From assembly GCF_000429645.1 (NCBI RefSeq), contig NZ_KE386933.1:1-64000 (forward strand): a stretch of 64,000 nt of DNA. The letters are read 5' to 3'. The notes under the pieces were generated by a model, which was not told the origin of the DNA, searched no databases, and saw only the letters and a list, made by a program, of their open reading frames with translations. The stretch comes from Niveispirillum irakense DSM 11586 (GTDB lineage: Bacteria; Pseudomonadota; Alphaproteobacteria; Azospirillales; Azospirillaceae). Position numbers and translations under genes: made by a program. Positions 56,502-64,000 of the stretch are shown here, one piece after another. The first letter of the stretch is position 1. The number at the start of each line of letters is the position of its first letter.

Positions 56502-57785
56502 ATGAATCGTTTGAATAAACTCCTTCTCGCGGCGTGCCTGGCGCTGTTCCCGGGCGTGGCCCTCGCTCAGGACGCGGCACCGACCCTGGATAGCGGTAAT
56601 ACGGCCTGGTTGCTGACCTCGACCGCGCTGGTGCTGTTCATGACCATTCCTGGTCTGGCGCTCTTCTATGGCGGCATGGTTCGCAAGGCGAACGTCCTGA
56701 CGATGGTGATGCAGTCTTTCGCCATCTGCTGCCTGATCTCCGTCCTCTGGGTGGTAGCGGGCTTCAGTCTGGCCTTCGGGCCGGGCAATGCCTTTGTTGG
56801 TGATTTCAGCCGCGCCTTCCTGGCGGGCATGACGGTGGAAGGCCTGTCCGGCACCATCCCGGAATCGCTGTTCATCGTCTTCCAGATGACCTTCGCGATC
56901 ATCACCCCGGCGTTGATCACCGGCGCCTTCGCAGACCGGATGAAGTTCTCCGCGATGCTGCTGTTCATGACCTTGTGGTCGCTGCTGGTCTACAGCCCGG
57001 TCTGCCACTGGGTGTGGGGCGGCGGCTTCCTGATGGGCGACGGCGTGCTGGATTATGCCGGTGGCACCGTGGTGCATATCAATGCCGGCGTGGCGGGTCT
57101 GGTTGCCTGTATCATCCTGGGCAAGCGCACCGGTTACGGCACGTCCGACATGAAGCCGCACAATCTGGTCCTGTCGCTGATCGGCGCGGCCATGCTGTGG
57201 GTGGGTTGGTTCGGCTTCAATGCCGGTTCCGCCGTGGCCGCTGATGGCCGTGCAGGCATGGCTATGCTGGTCACCCAGGTCTGTGCTGCCACCGCGGCCC
57301 TGTCCTGGATGTTCGTGGAATGGGGCGTGAAGGGTAAGCCCTCGGTTCTGGGCATCATCTCCGGTGCCGTTGCCGGTCTGGTCGCCATCACGCCTGCCGC
57401 CGGTTTCGTCGGTGTCGATGGCGCCCTGGGGATCGGCGTCCTGTCCGGCGTGATCTGCTACTTCGCTTCCACCACGCTGAAGCATGCTTTGAAGTATGAT
57501 GACAGCCTGGATGTGTGGGGCGTGCATGGTGTTGGCGGCATCGTCGGCGCCATCCTGACCGGTGTCTTCGCCCGTGAGGCCATCGGCGGCACCGCCGGCG
57601 CGCTGGAAGGCAATATCGGCCAGATCTGGACCCAGATCTGGGGCGTGCTGGCCACCGTGATCTGGTCGGCTGTGGCCACCACCATCATCCTCTTCGTCGT
57701 GAAGGCGATTGTCGGCCTGCGGGTCGAGGAAGAGGCGGAGCGTGACGGCCTGGATATCGCCCTGCACGGCGAATCCATCCAGTAA
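56502..57785 (+). CDS. amtB: Ammonium transporter AmtB
   Basis: A 427-aa trimeric ammonium channel. A signal peptide (MNRLNKLLLAACLALFPGVALA) precedes eleven helices; the twin pore histidines lie in GGTVVHINAGVAGLV and LDVWGVHGVGGIVG. The ATG at 56502 has GGGGAG upstream. No glnK (PII) gene is adjacent, which is unusual for amtB; PII would have to be encoded elsewhere. A strong terminator follows. Confidence 0.96.
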   Translation: MNRLNKLLLAACLALFPGVALAQDAAPTLDSGNTAWLLTSTALVLFMTIPGLALFYGGMVRKANVLTMVMQSFAICCLISVLWVVAGFSLAFGPGNAFVGDFSRAFLAGMTVEGLSGTIPESLFIVFQMTFAIITPALITGAFADRMKFSAMLLFMTLWSLLVYSPVCHWVWGGGFLMGDGVLDYAGGTVVHINAGVAGLVACIILGKRTGYGTSDMKPHNLVLSLIGAAMLWVGWFGFNAGSAVAADGRAGMAMLVTQVCAATAALSWMFVEWGVKGKPSVLGIISGAVAGLVAITPAAGFVGVDGALGIGVLSGVICYFASTTLKHALKYDDSLDVWGVHGVGGIVGAILTGVFAREAIGGTAGALEGNIGQIWTQIWGVLATVIWSAVATTIILFVVKAIVGLRVEEEAERDGLDIALHGESIQ

Positions 57786-57833
57786 GCAAGCTCACAGGGA
57801 GGCGGATCCTCAGGGGTCCGACCGGAGCCAAAG

Positions 57834-57873
57834 ACCGCCGCATCGGGCAACTGGTGCGGCGGTTCTTTTTTTT
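57834..57873 (+). terminator. Intrinsic terminator after amtB
   Basis: ACCGCCGCA (57834-57842) pairs with TGCGGCGGT (57855-57863), followed by TCTTTTTTTT. Confidence 0.9.
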
Positions 57874-57942
57874 GGCAACAGGAAGGCGGTGGGCATGCGC
57901 ACGCCCATTACCGCCCGCTACCGGGGCGTGAGCCCCGCACTG

Positions 57943-58155
57943 TCAGCGTTTGATCCCCTCATCCGTCAGCACCACCACCGGATAGCCGCGATATTCCGCC
58001 GGCGCGCCATGGTCGGGCCCGGAGACGCGCAGATAGATGCGCCCTTCGCCAATGCCGGTTCCCACGACGGGGCGTCCGGCCTCGGTCAGTTCCTTGAACA
58101 GGGTGCGGGCGGCATCCGCCACGGGATGTTTGTCGGGAAGGGGCTGGTCGGTCAT
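57943..58155 (-). CDS. Small hypothetical protein
   Basis: A 70-aa protein: a helical N-terminus (ADAARTLFKELTEAG) then a beta-rich part (VVGTGIGEGRIYLRVSGPDHGAPAEYRGYPVVV). It has no signal or membrane segment. It converges on amtB, with the amtB terminator between them. The composition looks coding rather than shadow-like. I do not recognise the family. Confidence 0.55.
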   Translation of the reverse strand: MTDQPLPDKHPVADAARTLFKELTEAGRPVVGTGIGEGRIYLRVSGPDHGAPAEYRGYPVVVLTDEGIKR

Positions 58156-58521
58156 GGTTCTGGCCGCTGATATGTTGCGTTGCCGCCAATTTGGGCCTGA
58201 TGGCCGGCCCGGTCTAGGGCGATCGTGCCGAAACCTGTCTGGTGCGCTGCAGCATGTCTGCCAATCATCTGGCCTTTAATCAGTACGGAATGGCCTGAAA
58301 CAGTCATTGCTACCGGTGTCAATGGCGTAATCATCGCGGCAGGCCCCCACATGCCCGCCTTGCATCGCCATGTCCCAATCCTTCACAAAGATTACCTTAT
58401 CAGGCATCGTGCAGATGCAAATCTATCCGGCGGGTAACCGCGAACGTAACAAGTGGACGATAAGCGCCGCAGGTTCCGGGGCCACGGGACGCACTGAAAG
58501 CCAGAGGGGGAATCGGATCGC
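58156..58521. other. 366-nt gap upstream of pntAA
   Basis: No gene or strong structure recognised. It must contain the pnt promoter and that of the 70-aa gene, but no convincing -35/-10 pair was found. Open frames across it lack ribosome binding sites. Confidence 0.4.
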
Positions 58522-59679
58522 ATGAAAATCGCTATACCGAAGGAACGCCGCGCGCATGAGCTGCGTGTGGCTGCCACGCCCGATACGGTCCGCAAATATG
58601 TCGGACTGGGTTTCGAGGTCGTGGTGGAAACCGGGGCCGGGATCGGCTCCGCCATCACCGACGATGCCTTTGCGCTGGCCGGTGCCAAGATCGCCGCCGA
58701 TGCCGCCGCCACATTGGGCGATGCGGACATCGTGCTGAAGGTTCAGCGCCCGCTGACTGCCGGTGAAGGGGATGTGGATGAACTGGCGCTGCTGAAGCCC
58801 GGTTCCATCCTGATCGCCGGCCTGTCGCCCTATGGCGCGCCGGAGAGCGTGACGGCCTATGCCAATGCCAAGGTTGATGCCTTCGCCATGGAATTCATGC
58901 CGCGCATCACCCGCGCGCAGAGCATGGATATCCTGTCGTCGCAGTCCAACCTTGCCGGCTACCGCGCGGTGATCGAGGCGGCGAACGAGTTTGGCCGTGC
59001 CTTCCCGATGATGATGACGGCTGCCGGTACCGTGCCGCCGGCCCGTGCCCTGGTGATGGGCGCCGGCGTGGCCGGCTTGCAGGCCATCGCCACCGCCAAG
59101 CGCTTAGGCGCCGTGGTGTCGGCCACCGACGTGCGGCCGGCCACCAAGGAACAGGTGGAAAGCCTGGGCGGCACTTTCGTCGCGGTAATGGACGAGGAAT
59201 TCCAGCAGGCCCAGACTGCCGGCGGCTATGCCAAGGAAATGTCGGCGGAATATAAGGCCAAACAGGCGGCCTTGATCGCGGAGACGATCAAGAAGCAGGA
59301 TATCGTCATCACCACCGCCCTGATCCCGGGCCGCAAGGCCCCGGTGCTGGTGACCGACGACATGCTGAAGACCATGAAGCAGGGCGCCATCCTGGTGGAT
59401 CTGGCCTGCGAGCAGGGCGGCAATGTCGAAGGTTCCGTCGCGGGTGAAGTGGTGGAGAAATATGGCGTGAAGATTGTCGGCCGCATCAACATGCCCGGCC
59501 GCATCGCCGTCGATGCCTCCTCGCTTTATGCCAAGAACCTGCTGAATTTCATCACCCCCTTCGTCGACAAGGAGACGAAGAGCCTGAAGTTGAACTGGGA
59601 GGATGAGGTGGTGAAGGGCACGGGCCTGACCCGTGACGGCGCCATCGTCCATTCCGCCTTCAAGCCGGCCGCCGCCTGA
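58522..59679 (+). CDS. pntAA: Proton-translocating NAD(P) transhydrogenase subunit PntAA (domain I)
   Basis: A 385-aa NAD(H)-binding domain I of the split transhydrogenase, R. rubrum type. MKIAIPKERRAHELRVAATPDTV, QSNLAGYRAVIEAA, VMGAGVAGLQAIATAKRLGAVVSATDVRP (the NAD Rossmann loop) and the mobile-loop region near RINMPGRIAVDAS are intact. First gene of pntAA-pntAB-pntB; the enzyme couples NADH-to-NADP+ hydride transfer to proton entry. Confidence 0.96.
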   Translation: MKIAIPKERRAHELRVAATPDTVRKYVGLGFEVVVETGAGIGSAITDDAFALAGAKIAADAAATLGDADIVLKVQRPLTAGEGDVDELALLKPGSILIAGLSPYGAPESVTAYANAKVDAFAMEFMPRITRAQSMDILSSQSNLAGYRAVIEAANEFGRAFPMMMTAAGTVPPARALVMGAGVAGLQAIATAKRLGAVVSATDVRPATKEQVESLGGTFVAVMDEEFQQAQTAGGYAKEMSAEYKAKQAALIAETIKKQDIVITTALIPGRKAPVLVTDDMLKTMKQGAILVDLACEQGGNVEGSVAGEVVEKYGVKIVGRINMPGRIAVDASSLYAKNLLNFITPFVDKETKSLKLNWEDEVVKGTGLTRDGAIVHSAFKPAAA

Positions 59680-59695
59680 TCGGGAGGGAGAATAG

Positions 59696-60130
59696 ATGGA
59701 TCCGCAACAGCACGCACAAAACGCAGCGGACCTGGCCAATCAGGCCAAGGCCCTTGCCGATAATGCCGCCGAACTGGCCAATCAGGCTGCCTCCGTGGCC
59801 AGCCATGCCGCCATGGCCGGTGGCCCGCCCTTCATCGTCACTGGTCTGACCATCTTCGTGCTGGCCTGCTTCGTGGGCTATTACGTGGTGTGGAAGGTGA
59901 CGCCGGCGCTGCATTCGCCGCTGATGGCCGTCACCAACGCCGTGTCGTCGGTCATCATCGTCGGTGCGCTGATCGCGACCGGGGCTTCCATGTCCGGCTG
60001 GTCGATCGCGTTCGGCTTCCTGGCGACGGTGCTGGCCGCCGTGAACATCTTCGGCGGCTTCCTGGTCACCCAGCGGATGCTGGCCATGTACAAGAAGAAG
60101 ACGCCGGCCGCCGGCGGCAACGCCAAGTAA
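59696..60130 (+). CDS. pntAB: Transhydrogenase subunit PntAB (membrane domain, part)
   Basis: A 144-aa membrane subunit. After a repetitive Ala/Asn/Gln helix (residues 8-42: [23 protein letters not shown]) come three transmembrane helices (about 46-66, 75-96 and 102-123), including [11 protein letters not shown]. It contributes part of the proton channel with PntB. It lies 16 nt after pntAA. The ~40-residue N-terminal helix is the variable linker region. Confidence 0.94.
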   Translation: MDPQQHAQNAADLANQAKALADNAAELANQAASVASHAAMAGGPPFIVTGLTIFVLACFVGYYVVWKVTPALHSPLMAVTNAVSSVIIVGALIATGASMSGWSIAFGFLATVLAAVNIFGGFLVTQRMLAMYKKKTPAAGGNAK

Positions 60131-60144
60131 GGGGGGCGATCATC

Positions 60145-61560
60145 ATGGTTATCGTTGCTTCGCTCGCCTATCTGGCGGCGGCAGTCTGCTTCATCATGGC
60201 CCTGCGTGGCCTGTCCAGCCCGGCCACGGCCCAGTCGGGCAACCGGTTCGGCATGGTCGGCATGGCCATTGCCATTCTCACCACGCTGGCCGTCATTCCC
60301 GATATCGGTGGTCTGGCCTGGCTGCTGATCGTGGCCGGTCTGGCTATCGGTGGCGGCATTGGCTATGTCATCGCCAAGCGCATCCAGATGACGGAACTGC
60401 CGCAGCTTGTGGCGGCCTTCCACTCCCTGGTCGGTCTGGCGGCTGTGTTCGTGGCTGCCGCAGCCTTCCATTCTCCGGAAAGCTTCAATATCGGCGCGCC
60501 CGGCGACATCCATGTCGGCTCCCTGATTGAGATGAGCCTGGGTGTGGCCATCGGCGCCATCACCTTCACCGGTTCGCTGGTGGCCTTTGCCAAGCTGCAG
60601 GGGCTGGTGTCCGGTAAGCCCTTGCAGTTCAACGGTCAGCACCTGCTGAATGCTGCGCTGGGCGGCCTGACCGTGCTGCTGATCGTGCTGCTGTGCCTGA
60701 CGCAGAGCCCGATCCTGTTCTGGCTGATCGTTGTTGTGGCGTTGGCGCTGGGCTTCCTGCTGATCCTGCCGATCGGTGGCGCCGACATGCCCGTCGTCGT
60801 GTCCATGCTGAACAGCTATTCCGGCTGGGCGGCGGCGGGCATCGGCTTCACGCTGCAGAACCCGCTGCTGATCATCACCGGTTCCCTGGTTGGTGCTTCC
60901 GGCGCCATCCTGTCCTACATCATGTGCAAGGGCATGAACCGGTCGATCTTCAACGTCATCCTGGGCGGCTTTGGCGGCGAAGCCGCTGGCGCCGGCCCGG
61001 CTGGTGGCGCTGCGGTGGACCGTTCCTTCAAGGCCGGTTCGGCTGATGACGCGGCCTTCATCATGAAGAATGCCGCCAAGGTCATCATCGTTCCGGGTTA
61101 CGGTATGGCCGTGGCCCAGGCGCAGCACGCACTGCGTGAAATGGCCGACCTGCTGAAGAAGGAAGGGGTGGAGGTGAAATACGCCATCCATCCCGTGGCC
61201 GGTCGTATGCCGGGCCATATGAACGTGCTGCTGGCCGAAGCGAACGTGCCCTATGACGAAGTGTTCGAACTGGACGAGATCAACCGTGATTTCGGTCAGG
61301 CGGACGTGGCCTATGTCATCGGTGCCAACGACGTGACCAACCCGGCCGCCAAGACCGACACCTCCAGCCCCATCTACGGGATGCCCATCCTGGACGTGGA
61401 AAAGGCGAAGACGGTCTTGTTCATCAAGCGGTCCATGGGTGCCGGTTATGCCGGCGTGGAGAACGAGCTGTTCTTCCGCCCCAACACCATGATGCTGCTG
61501 GGCGACGCCAAGAAGATGACGGAAGAAATCGTCAAGGCGCTGTCAGGCGGCGGGCACTGA
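60145..61560 (+). CDS. pntB: Transhydrogenase subunit PntB
   Basis: A 471-aa beta subunit: about nine membrane helices, then the NADP(H)-binding domain III with VIIVPGYGMAVAQAQHA, HPVAGRMPGHMNVLLAEA and YVIGANDVTNPAA. The ATG at 60145 has AAGGGGGG upstream and follows pntAB by 14 nt; the open frame upstream of it overlaps pntAB and is not used. A strong terminator closes the operon. Confidence 0.96.
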   Translation: MVIVASLAYLAAAVCFIMALRGLSSPATAQSGNRFGMVGMAIAILTTLAVIPDIGGLAWLLIVAGLAIGGGIGYVIAKRIQMTELPQLVAAFHSLVGLAAVFVAAAAFHSPESFNIGAPGDIHVGSLIEMSLGVAIGAITFTGSLVAFAKLQGLVSGKPLQFNGQHLLNAALGGLTVLLIVLLCLTQSPILFWLIVVVALALGFLLILPIGGADMPVVVSMLNSYSGWAAAGIGFTLQNPLLIITGSLVGASGAILSYIMCKGMNRSIFNVILGGFGGEAAGAGPAGGAAVDRSFKAGSADDAAFIMKNAAKVIIVPGYGMAVAQAQHALREMADLLKKEGVEVKYAIHPVAGRMPGHMNVLLAEANVPYDEVFELDEINRDFGQADVAYVIGANDVTNPAAKTDTSSPIYGMPILDVEKAKTVLFIKRSMGAGYAGVENELFFRPNTMMLLGDAKKMTEEIVKALSGGGH

Positions 61561-61583
61561 GTCCATTGCCCATCCAATGACGG

Positions 61584-61616
61584 AGGGCCGCCCCGGCGAT
61601 GGGGCGGCCCTTTTTC
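61584..61616 (+). terminator. Intrinsic terminator after pntB
   Basis: AGGGCCGCCCC (61584-61594) pairs with GGGGCGGCCCT (61601-61611), followed by TTTTTCG. Confidence 0.95.
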
Positions 61617-61708
61617 GTTGAATGATGGATAAAACGATAACCGACCTCTGGCGCGAAAAAGTCCAGTGATCCTGTAGTTTGGTGCTTTGGACATCGGGGA
61701 GGTTCAAA

Positions 61709-62125
61709 ATGAAGGTAAGCGCTGCGCGTACCATTGATTGGACTTTGCCGTCTGTTTGGGCCAAGATAATCATTGACCTCGATCCGATGTCGGAACATCC
61801 GGTCTGGGTGGTAACCGCCCATACCCCGCTGGGTACTATGCGGATGCTGGGGCTGTTGCGGTTGGAAGGACGTTGCCTGTTTGTTGAGGATGCTCATGTC
61901 GAAGGACTGTTTCCTGGCGCGCTCAGCAGGGCGGGGTTGAACGCCATAGGTTACAGGTTGATGGAGGTGGCGGATGTCGACAGGCTTGTCATTCAGGGCG
62001 CGGTTAGAACAACAGGTGCCCGCCCCGGGCACCGGCCAGCCGCTTTCAGGCTCGCCCGCCCACGCAATGCTGATGCGGACAGGCCCGCTGGCGCAGCCGG
62101 TGACCCTGGCCCAAAGGCTGGCTGA
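61709..62125 (+). CDS. Hypothetical protein paired with an XRE regulator
   Basis: A 138-aa protein from ATG 61709 (GGGGAGG upstream). Core: MKVSAARTIDWTLPSVWAKIIIDLDP, HTPLGTMRMLGLLRLEGRCLFVEDAHVEGLFPGALSRAGLNAIGYRLMEVAD. The last ~50 codons overlap the next gene out of frame. Small size and pairing with an HTH protein recall toxin-antitoxin modules, but I cannot name a toxin family and gene order would be toxin first. Confidence 0.6.
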   Translation: MKVSAARTIDWTLPSVWAKIIIDLDPMSEHPVWVVTAHTPLGTMRMLGLLRLEGRCLFVEDAHVEGLFPGALSRAGLNAIGYRLMEVADVDRLVIQGAVRTTGARPGHRPAAFRLARPRNADADRPAGAAGDPGPKAG

Positions 62126-62474
62126 ACTGGGGCTTGGTTTACGTCAGGCGCACAGCCTGCTGAACCGCCTGGCTGCCGACGAACCGGTTGCCATCACCTT
62201 CCCCGCTGTCCCTGACCCGGCTGCTGTTGTTTCCGACTTGGCAGCATTGGGCTTGCGGGTGGAATGGCGCTGCGCACCTGCCCATGTCGATGTGAAGGCG
62301 ATCAGGGAACGGTTGGACTTGACCCAGGCGGCTTTTGCCGCCCGGTTCGGCCTGGAACTGGACAGCGTGCGCAATTGGGAACAAGGGCGTTATACGCCAG
62401 ACCCAGTGGCGCGCATCTTGTTGAAAATCATCGAACAATCGCCGGAAACGGTGGACCGGGTGGTTGCGGCCTGA
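61974..62474 (+). CDS. XRE-family helix-turn-helix regulator
   Basis: A 166-aa protein. The N-terminal half has TLAQRLAELGLGLRQAHSLLNRLAADEPVAITFPAVPDPAAVVSDLAALGL, a degradosome-like alpha/beta region; the C-terminal HTH (IRERLDLTQAAFAARFGLELDSVRNWEQGRYTPDP, about 108-142) is of the HigA/NadS antitoxin type. ATG 61974 has GGAGG 6 nt upstream, giving a 152-nt overlap with the previous gene; ATG 62067 is an alternative with no ribosome binding site. Confidence 0.8.
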   Translation: MSTGLSFRARLEQQVPAPGTGQPLSGSPAHAMLMRTGPLAQPVTLAQRLAELGLGLRQAHSLLNRLAADEPVAITFPAVPDPAAVVSDLAALGLRVEWRCAPAHVDVKAIRERLDLTQAAFAARFGLELDSVRNWEQGRYTPDPVARILLKIIEQSPETVDRVVAA

Positions 62475-63017
62475 TCACGCAATCACCCGCGTCTGCCCCG
62501 GTTCCAGCCCGTCCAGCCGCCAATCACCCACGGCGATGCGGATCAGGCGAAGGGTGGGGAAGCCGACGGCGGCGGTCATGCGGCGGACCTGCCGGTTGCG
62601 GCCTTCGCGCAGCACAATCTCTGCCCAGCTTGTCGGCACGGATTTGCGGAAACGCACGGGCGGGGTGCGGGGCCAGAGCCAGTCCGGCTCCGCCACGGAC
62701 CGGGCTTCTGCCGGCAGGGTGGGGCCATCCTTCAGGGTGACGCCGGTACGCAGGGCCGCCAGCGCCTCCTCCCCGATCTCCCCTTCCACCTGCACCAGAT
62801 AGGTTTTGGGCCATTTATGGCGGGGTTGGCTGATGCGGGCGATCAGGCCGCCATCATCGGTCAGCACCACCAGCCCTTCGCTGTCGCGGTCCAGGCGACC
62901 GGCCGGATAAATTCCCGGTTGGTTAATAAATTCCGCTAGGGTGCGGTGGCCGGTTCCCTCATCGGTGAATTGGCACAAAACGTCATACGGTTTGTTCAAC
63001 AAGACAATGCGGGCCAT
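62475..63017 (-). CDS. rluE: RsuA/RluE-family rRNA pseudouridine synthase
   Basis: A 180-aa pseudouridine synthase. [17 protein letters not shown] holds the catalytic Asp; KTYLVQVEG and [28 protein letters not shown] are the other motifs. It lacks the N-terminal S4 domain, and the [15 protein letters not shown] start and short length favour RluE (23S U2457) over RsuA or RluB. The ATG at 63017 is chosen from homology; the frame continues upstream. Confidence 0.87.
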   Translation of the reverse strand: MARIVLLNKPYDVLCQFTDEGTGHRTLAEFINQPGIYPAGRLDRDSEGLVVLTDDGGLIARISQPRHKWPKTYLVQVEGEIGEEALAALRTGVTLKDGPTLPAEARSVAEPDWLWPRTPPVRFRKSVPTSWAEIVLREGRNRQVRRMTAAVGFPTLRLIRIAVGDWRLDGLEPGQTRVIA

Positions 63018-63141
63018 GGCCGGCTTCCATTCAGCTTTCCAGCCCTGGAAAGGCCGGCATCGGTTCGCGATATAAGCGACGGGAAACCGCATCGCCAGCA
63101 GTGATTCGGTATGTCGCCGCCCCAGACAGAGGAGAAAGCAG

Positions 63142-63924
63142 ATGACCCGACCCGATACCGCCACCCGGCGCACGGCCAAAACCGCCGCTTTGGGCCGTCG
63201 TGACCTGATGCTGGCGGGTGCCGCCGGGGCGGGGCTTCTGGCAGCGGGAGCCGGATTCCTGGCCCCGCGCCCTGTCTTTGCCCAGGTGGCCGGCGCCGGG
63301 CCTGTGACCCTGCCGCCGTTGCCCTATGCCGCATCGGCGCTGGAGCCGCATATCGATGCCCAGACCATGGAAATCCACCATGGCAAGCATCACCAGGCCT
63401 ATGTCACCAACCTGAACAAGGCGCTGGAAGAGCATAGCCAGCTTCAGTCCCTGGCCCTGCCGGAGCTGCTGCACCGCCTGCCGCAATTGCCGGAAACGGT
63501 CCGCACGGCCGTGCGTAACAATGGCGGTGGCCATGCCAACCACACCATGTTCTGGTCGATCATGGGGCCCAATGCCGGCGGGCAGCCCACGGGGACACTG
63601 GCCGATGCCATCACCCGCGATCTGGGCGGGCTCGACGCCTTCAAGAAGGCATTCAACGCGGCGGGGACGAAGCAGTTCGGCTCTGGCTGGGTGTTCGTCA
63701 CGGCCGATCAGGCGGGCAAGCTTTCCATCGTTGCCAAGCCCAACCAGGATACGCCGCTGATGGAAGGCAAGGCGGTGCTGATGGGCAATGATGTGTGGGA
63801 ACACGCCTATTATCTGAAGTACCAGAACCAGCGCGCCGCCTATCTGGAGGCGTGGTGGAATGTGGTGAACTGGAAGGCGGTGGATGCCCGCTATGCCGCT
63901 ATCCGCCGCGGTGAACTGATCTGA
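63142..63924 (+). CDS. Superoxide dismutase (Mn-type) with Tat-type signal
   Basis: A 260-aa Fe/Mn-family SOD. Metal ligands: His79 (MEIHHGKHH), His134 ([10 protein letters not shown]), Asp217 and His221 ([12 protein letters not shown]). The second-shell Gln is in NQDTPLM and GGH replaces the Fe-type Gln, favouring Mn. A ~48-residue leader with LGRRDLML, a hydrophobic stretch and VFA cleavage site predicts twin-arginine export. It has a strong ribosome binding site (GAGGAGAAAG). Periplasmic location is unusual for this SOD family. Confidence 0.92.
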   Translation: MTRPDTATRRTAKTAALGRRDLMLAGAAGAGLLAAGAGFLAPRPVFAQVAGAGPVTLPPLPYAASALEPHIDAQTMEIHHGKHHQAYVTNLNKALEEHSQLQSLALPELLHRLPQLPETVRTAVRNNGGGHANHTMFWSIMGPNAGGQPTGTLADAITRDLGGLDAFKKAFNAAGTKQFGSGWVFVTADQAGKLSIVAKPNQDTPLMEGKAVLMGNDVWEHAYYLKYQNQRAAYLEAWWNVVNWKAVDARYAAIRRGELI

Positions 63925-64000
63925 TTGACGGGCAGGGGAGGGGGCCACGGCATGCGGGCTTGACGGTCCGCAGGCGGGTGCCATCTTCCCTGCCTATGGA

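Noticed and set aside
59890-60144. N-terminal extension of pntB through the end of pntAB
   Set aside because: It runs in another frame across the membrane-coding part of pntAB; the ATG at 60145 has a strong ribosome binding site and gives the family N-terminus.

Overview
The window is high-GC alphaproteobacterial chromosome, most likely Rhodospirillales of the Azospirillaceae type. This is inferred from the secY-adk-rpsM-rpsK-rpoA-rplQ gene order, the three-gene R. rubrum-style transhydrogenase (pntAA-pntAB-pntB), a GapR/DUF2312 protein, ChvI/ChvG-like two-component genes and an Rrf2-headed suf operon. No rRNA, tRNA, CRISPR array or intact insertion sequence was recognised.

Layout. 1-1502: the end of a methyltransferase-like gene and three small genes. 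1798-22730: rimO (leftward), then the str, S10, spc and alpha ribosomal clusters (rpsL to rplQ) with fusA, tuf, secY, adk and rpoA. The supercluster is cut by intrinsic terminators and restarted by internal promoters, the clearest being TTGACA-N16-TATAAT ahead of rpsM. rpoB/rpoC do not precede rpsL; the gene for RimO, which modifies S12, lies divergent to the S12 gene. 22819-28868: a chemoreceptor, an unrecognised lower-GC helical-repeat-like gene, a decayed antisense copy of the 3' end of rplQ, and a second EF-G gene of a different subtype. 28958-34057: EamA transporter, HPP membrane protein with its TetR regulator and a 39-bp palindromic operator, GapR-like protein, TrkH, and a Rieske oxygenase.

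34082-44421 (leftward): a SUF Fe-S assembly operon, regulator-sufB-sufC-sufD-sufS-sufU-sufT-sufA, followed by a ferritin-like DUF455 gene and a small exported protein. Two tandem-GNAT acetyltransferase genes are interleaved with sufC, sufD and sufS with near-zero spacing, and a GIY-YIG gene plus a perfect 30-bp inverted repeat separates sufB from sufC. 44618-46615: three small helical or membrane genes (one holin-X-like). 47361-50306: lipoprotein-like gene, response regulator and histidine kinase. 50319-56055: RNA methyltransferase, an acidic small protein, and a leftward glgC-map-glgA cluster. 56502-61560: amtB, a small gene and pntAA-pntAB-pntB. 61709-63924: a hypothetical/XRE pair with a 152-nt out-of-frame overlap, an RluE-type pseudouridine synthase, and a superoxide dismutase with a Tat-type signal.

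Most notable: (1) two EF-G genes, where the str-operon copy has relaxed codon use and an altered domain IV tip loop while the distant copy looks highly expressed; (2) the rplQ relic and a terminator-like hairpin in the leader of that second EF-G gene; (3) tandem-GNAT genes woven into the suf operon; (4) the GIY-YIG/inverted-repeat block inside the same operon. Functions come from family recognition by eye; no searches were run.
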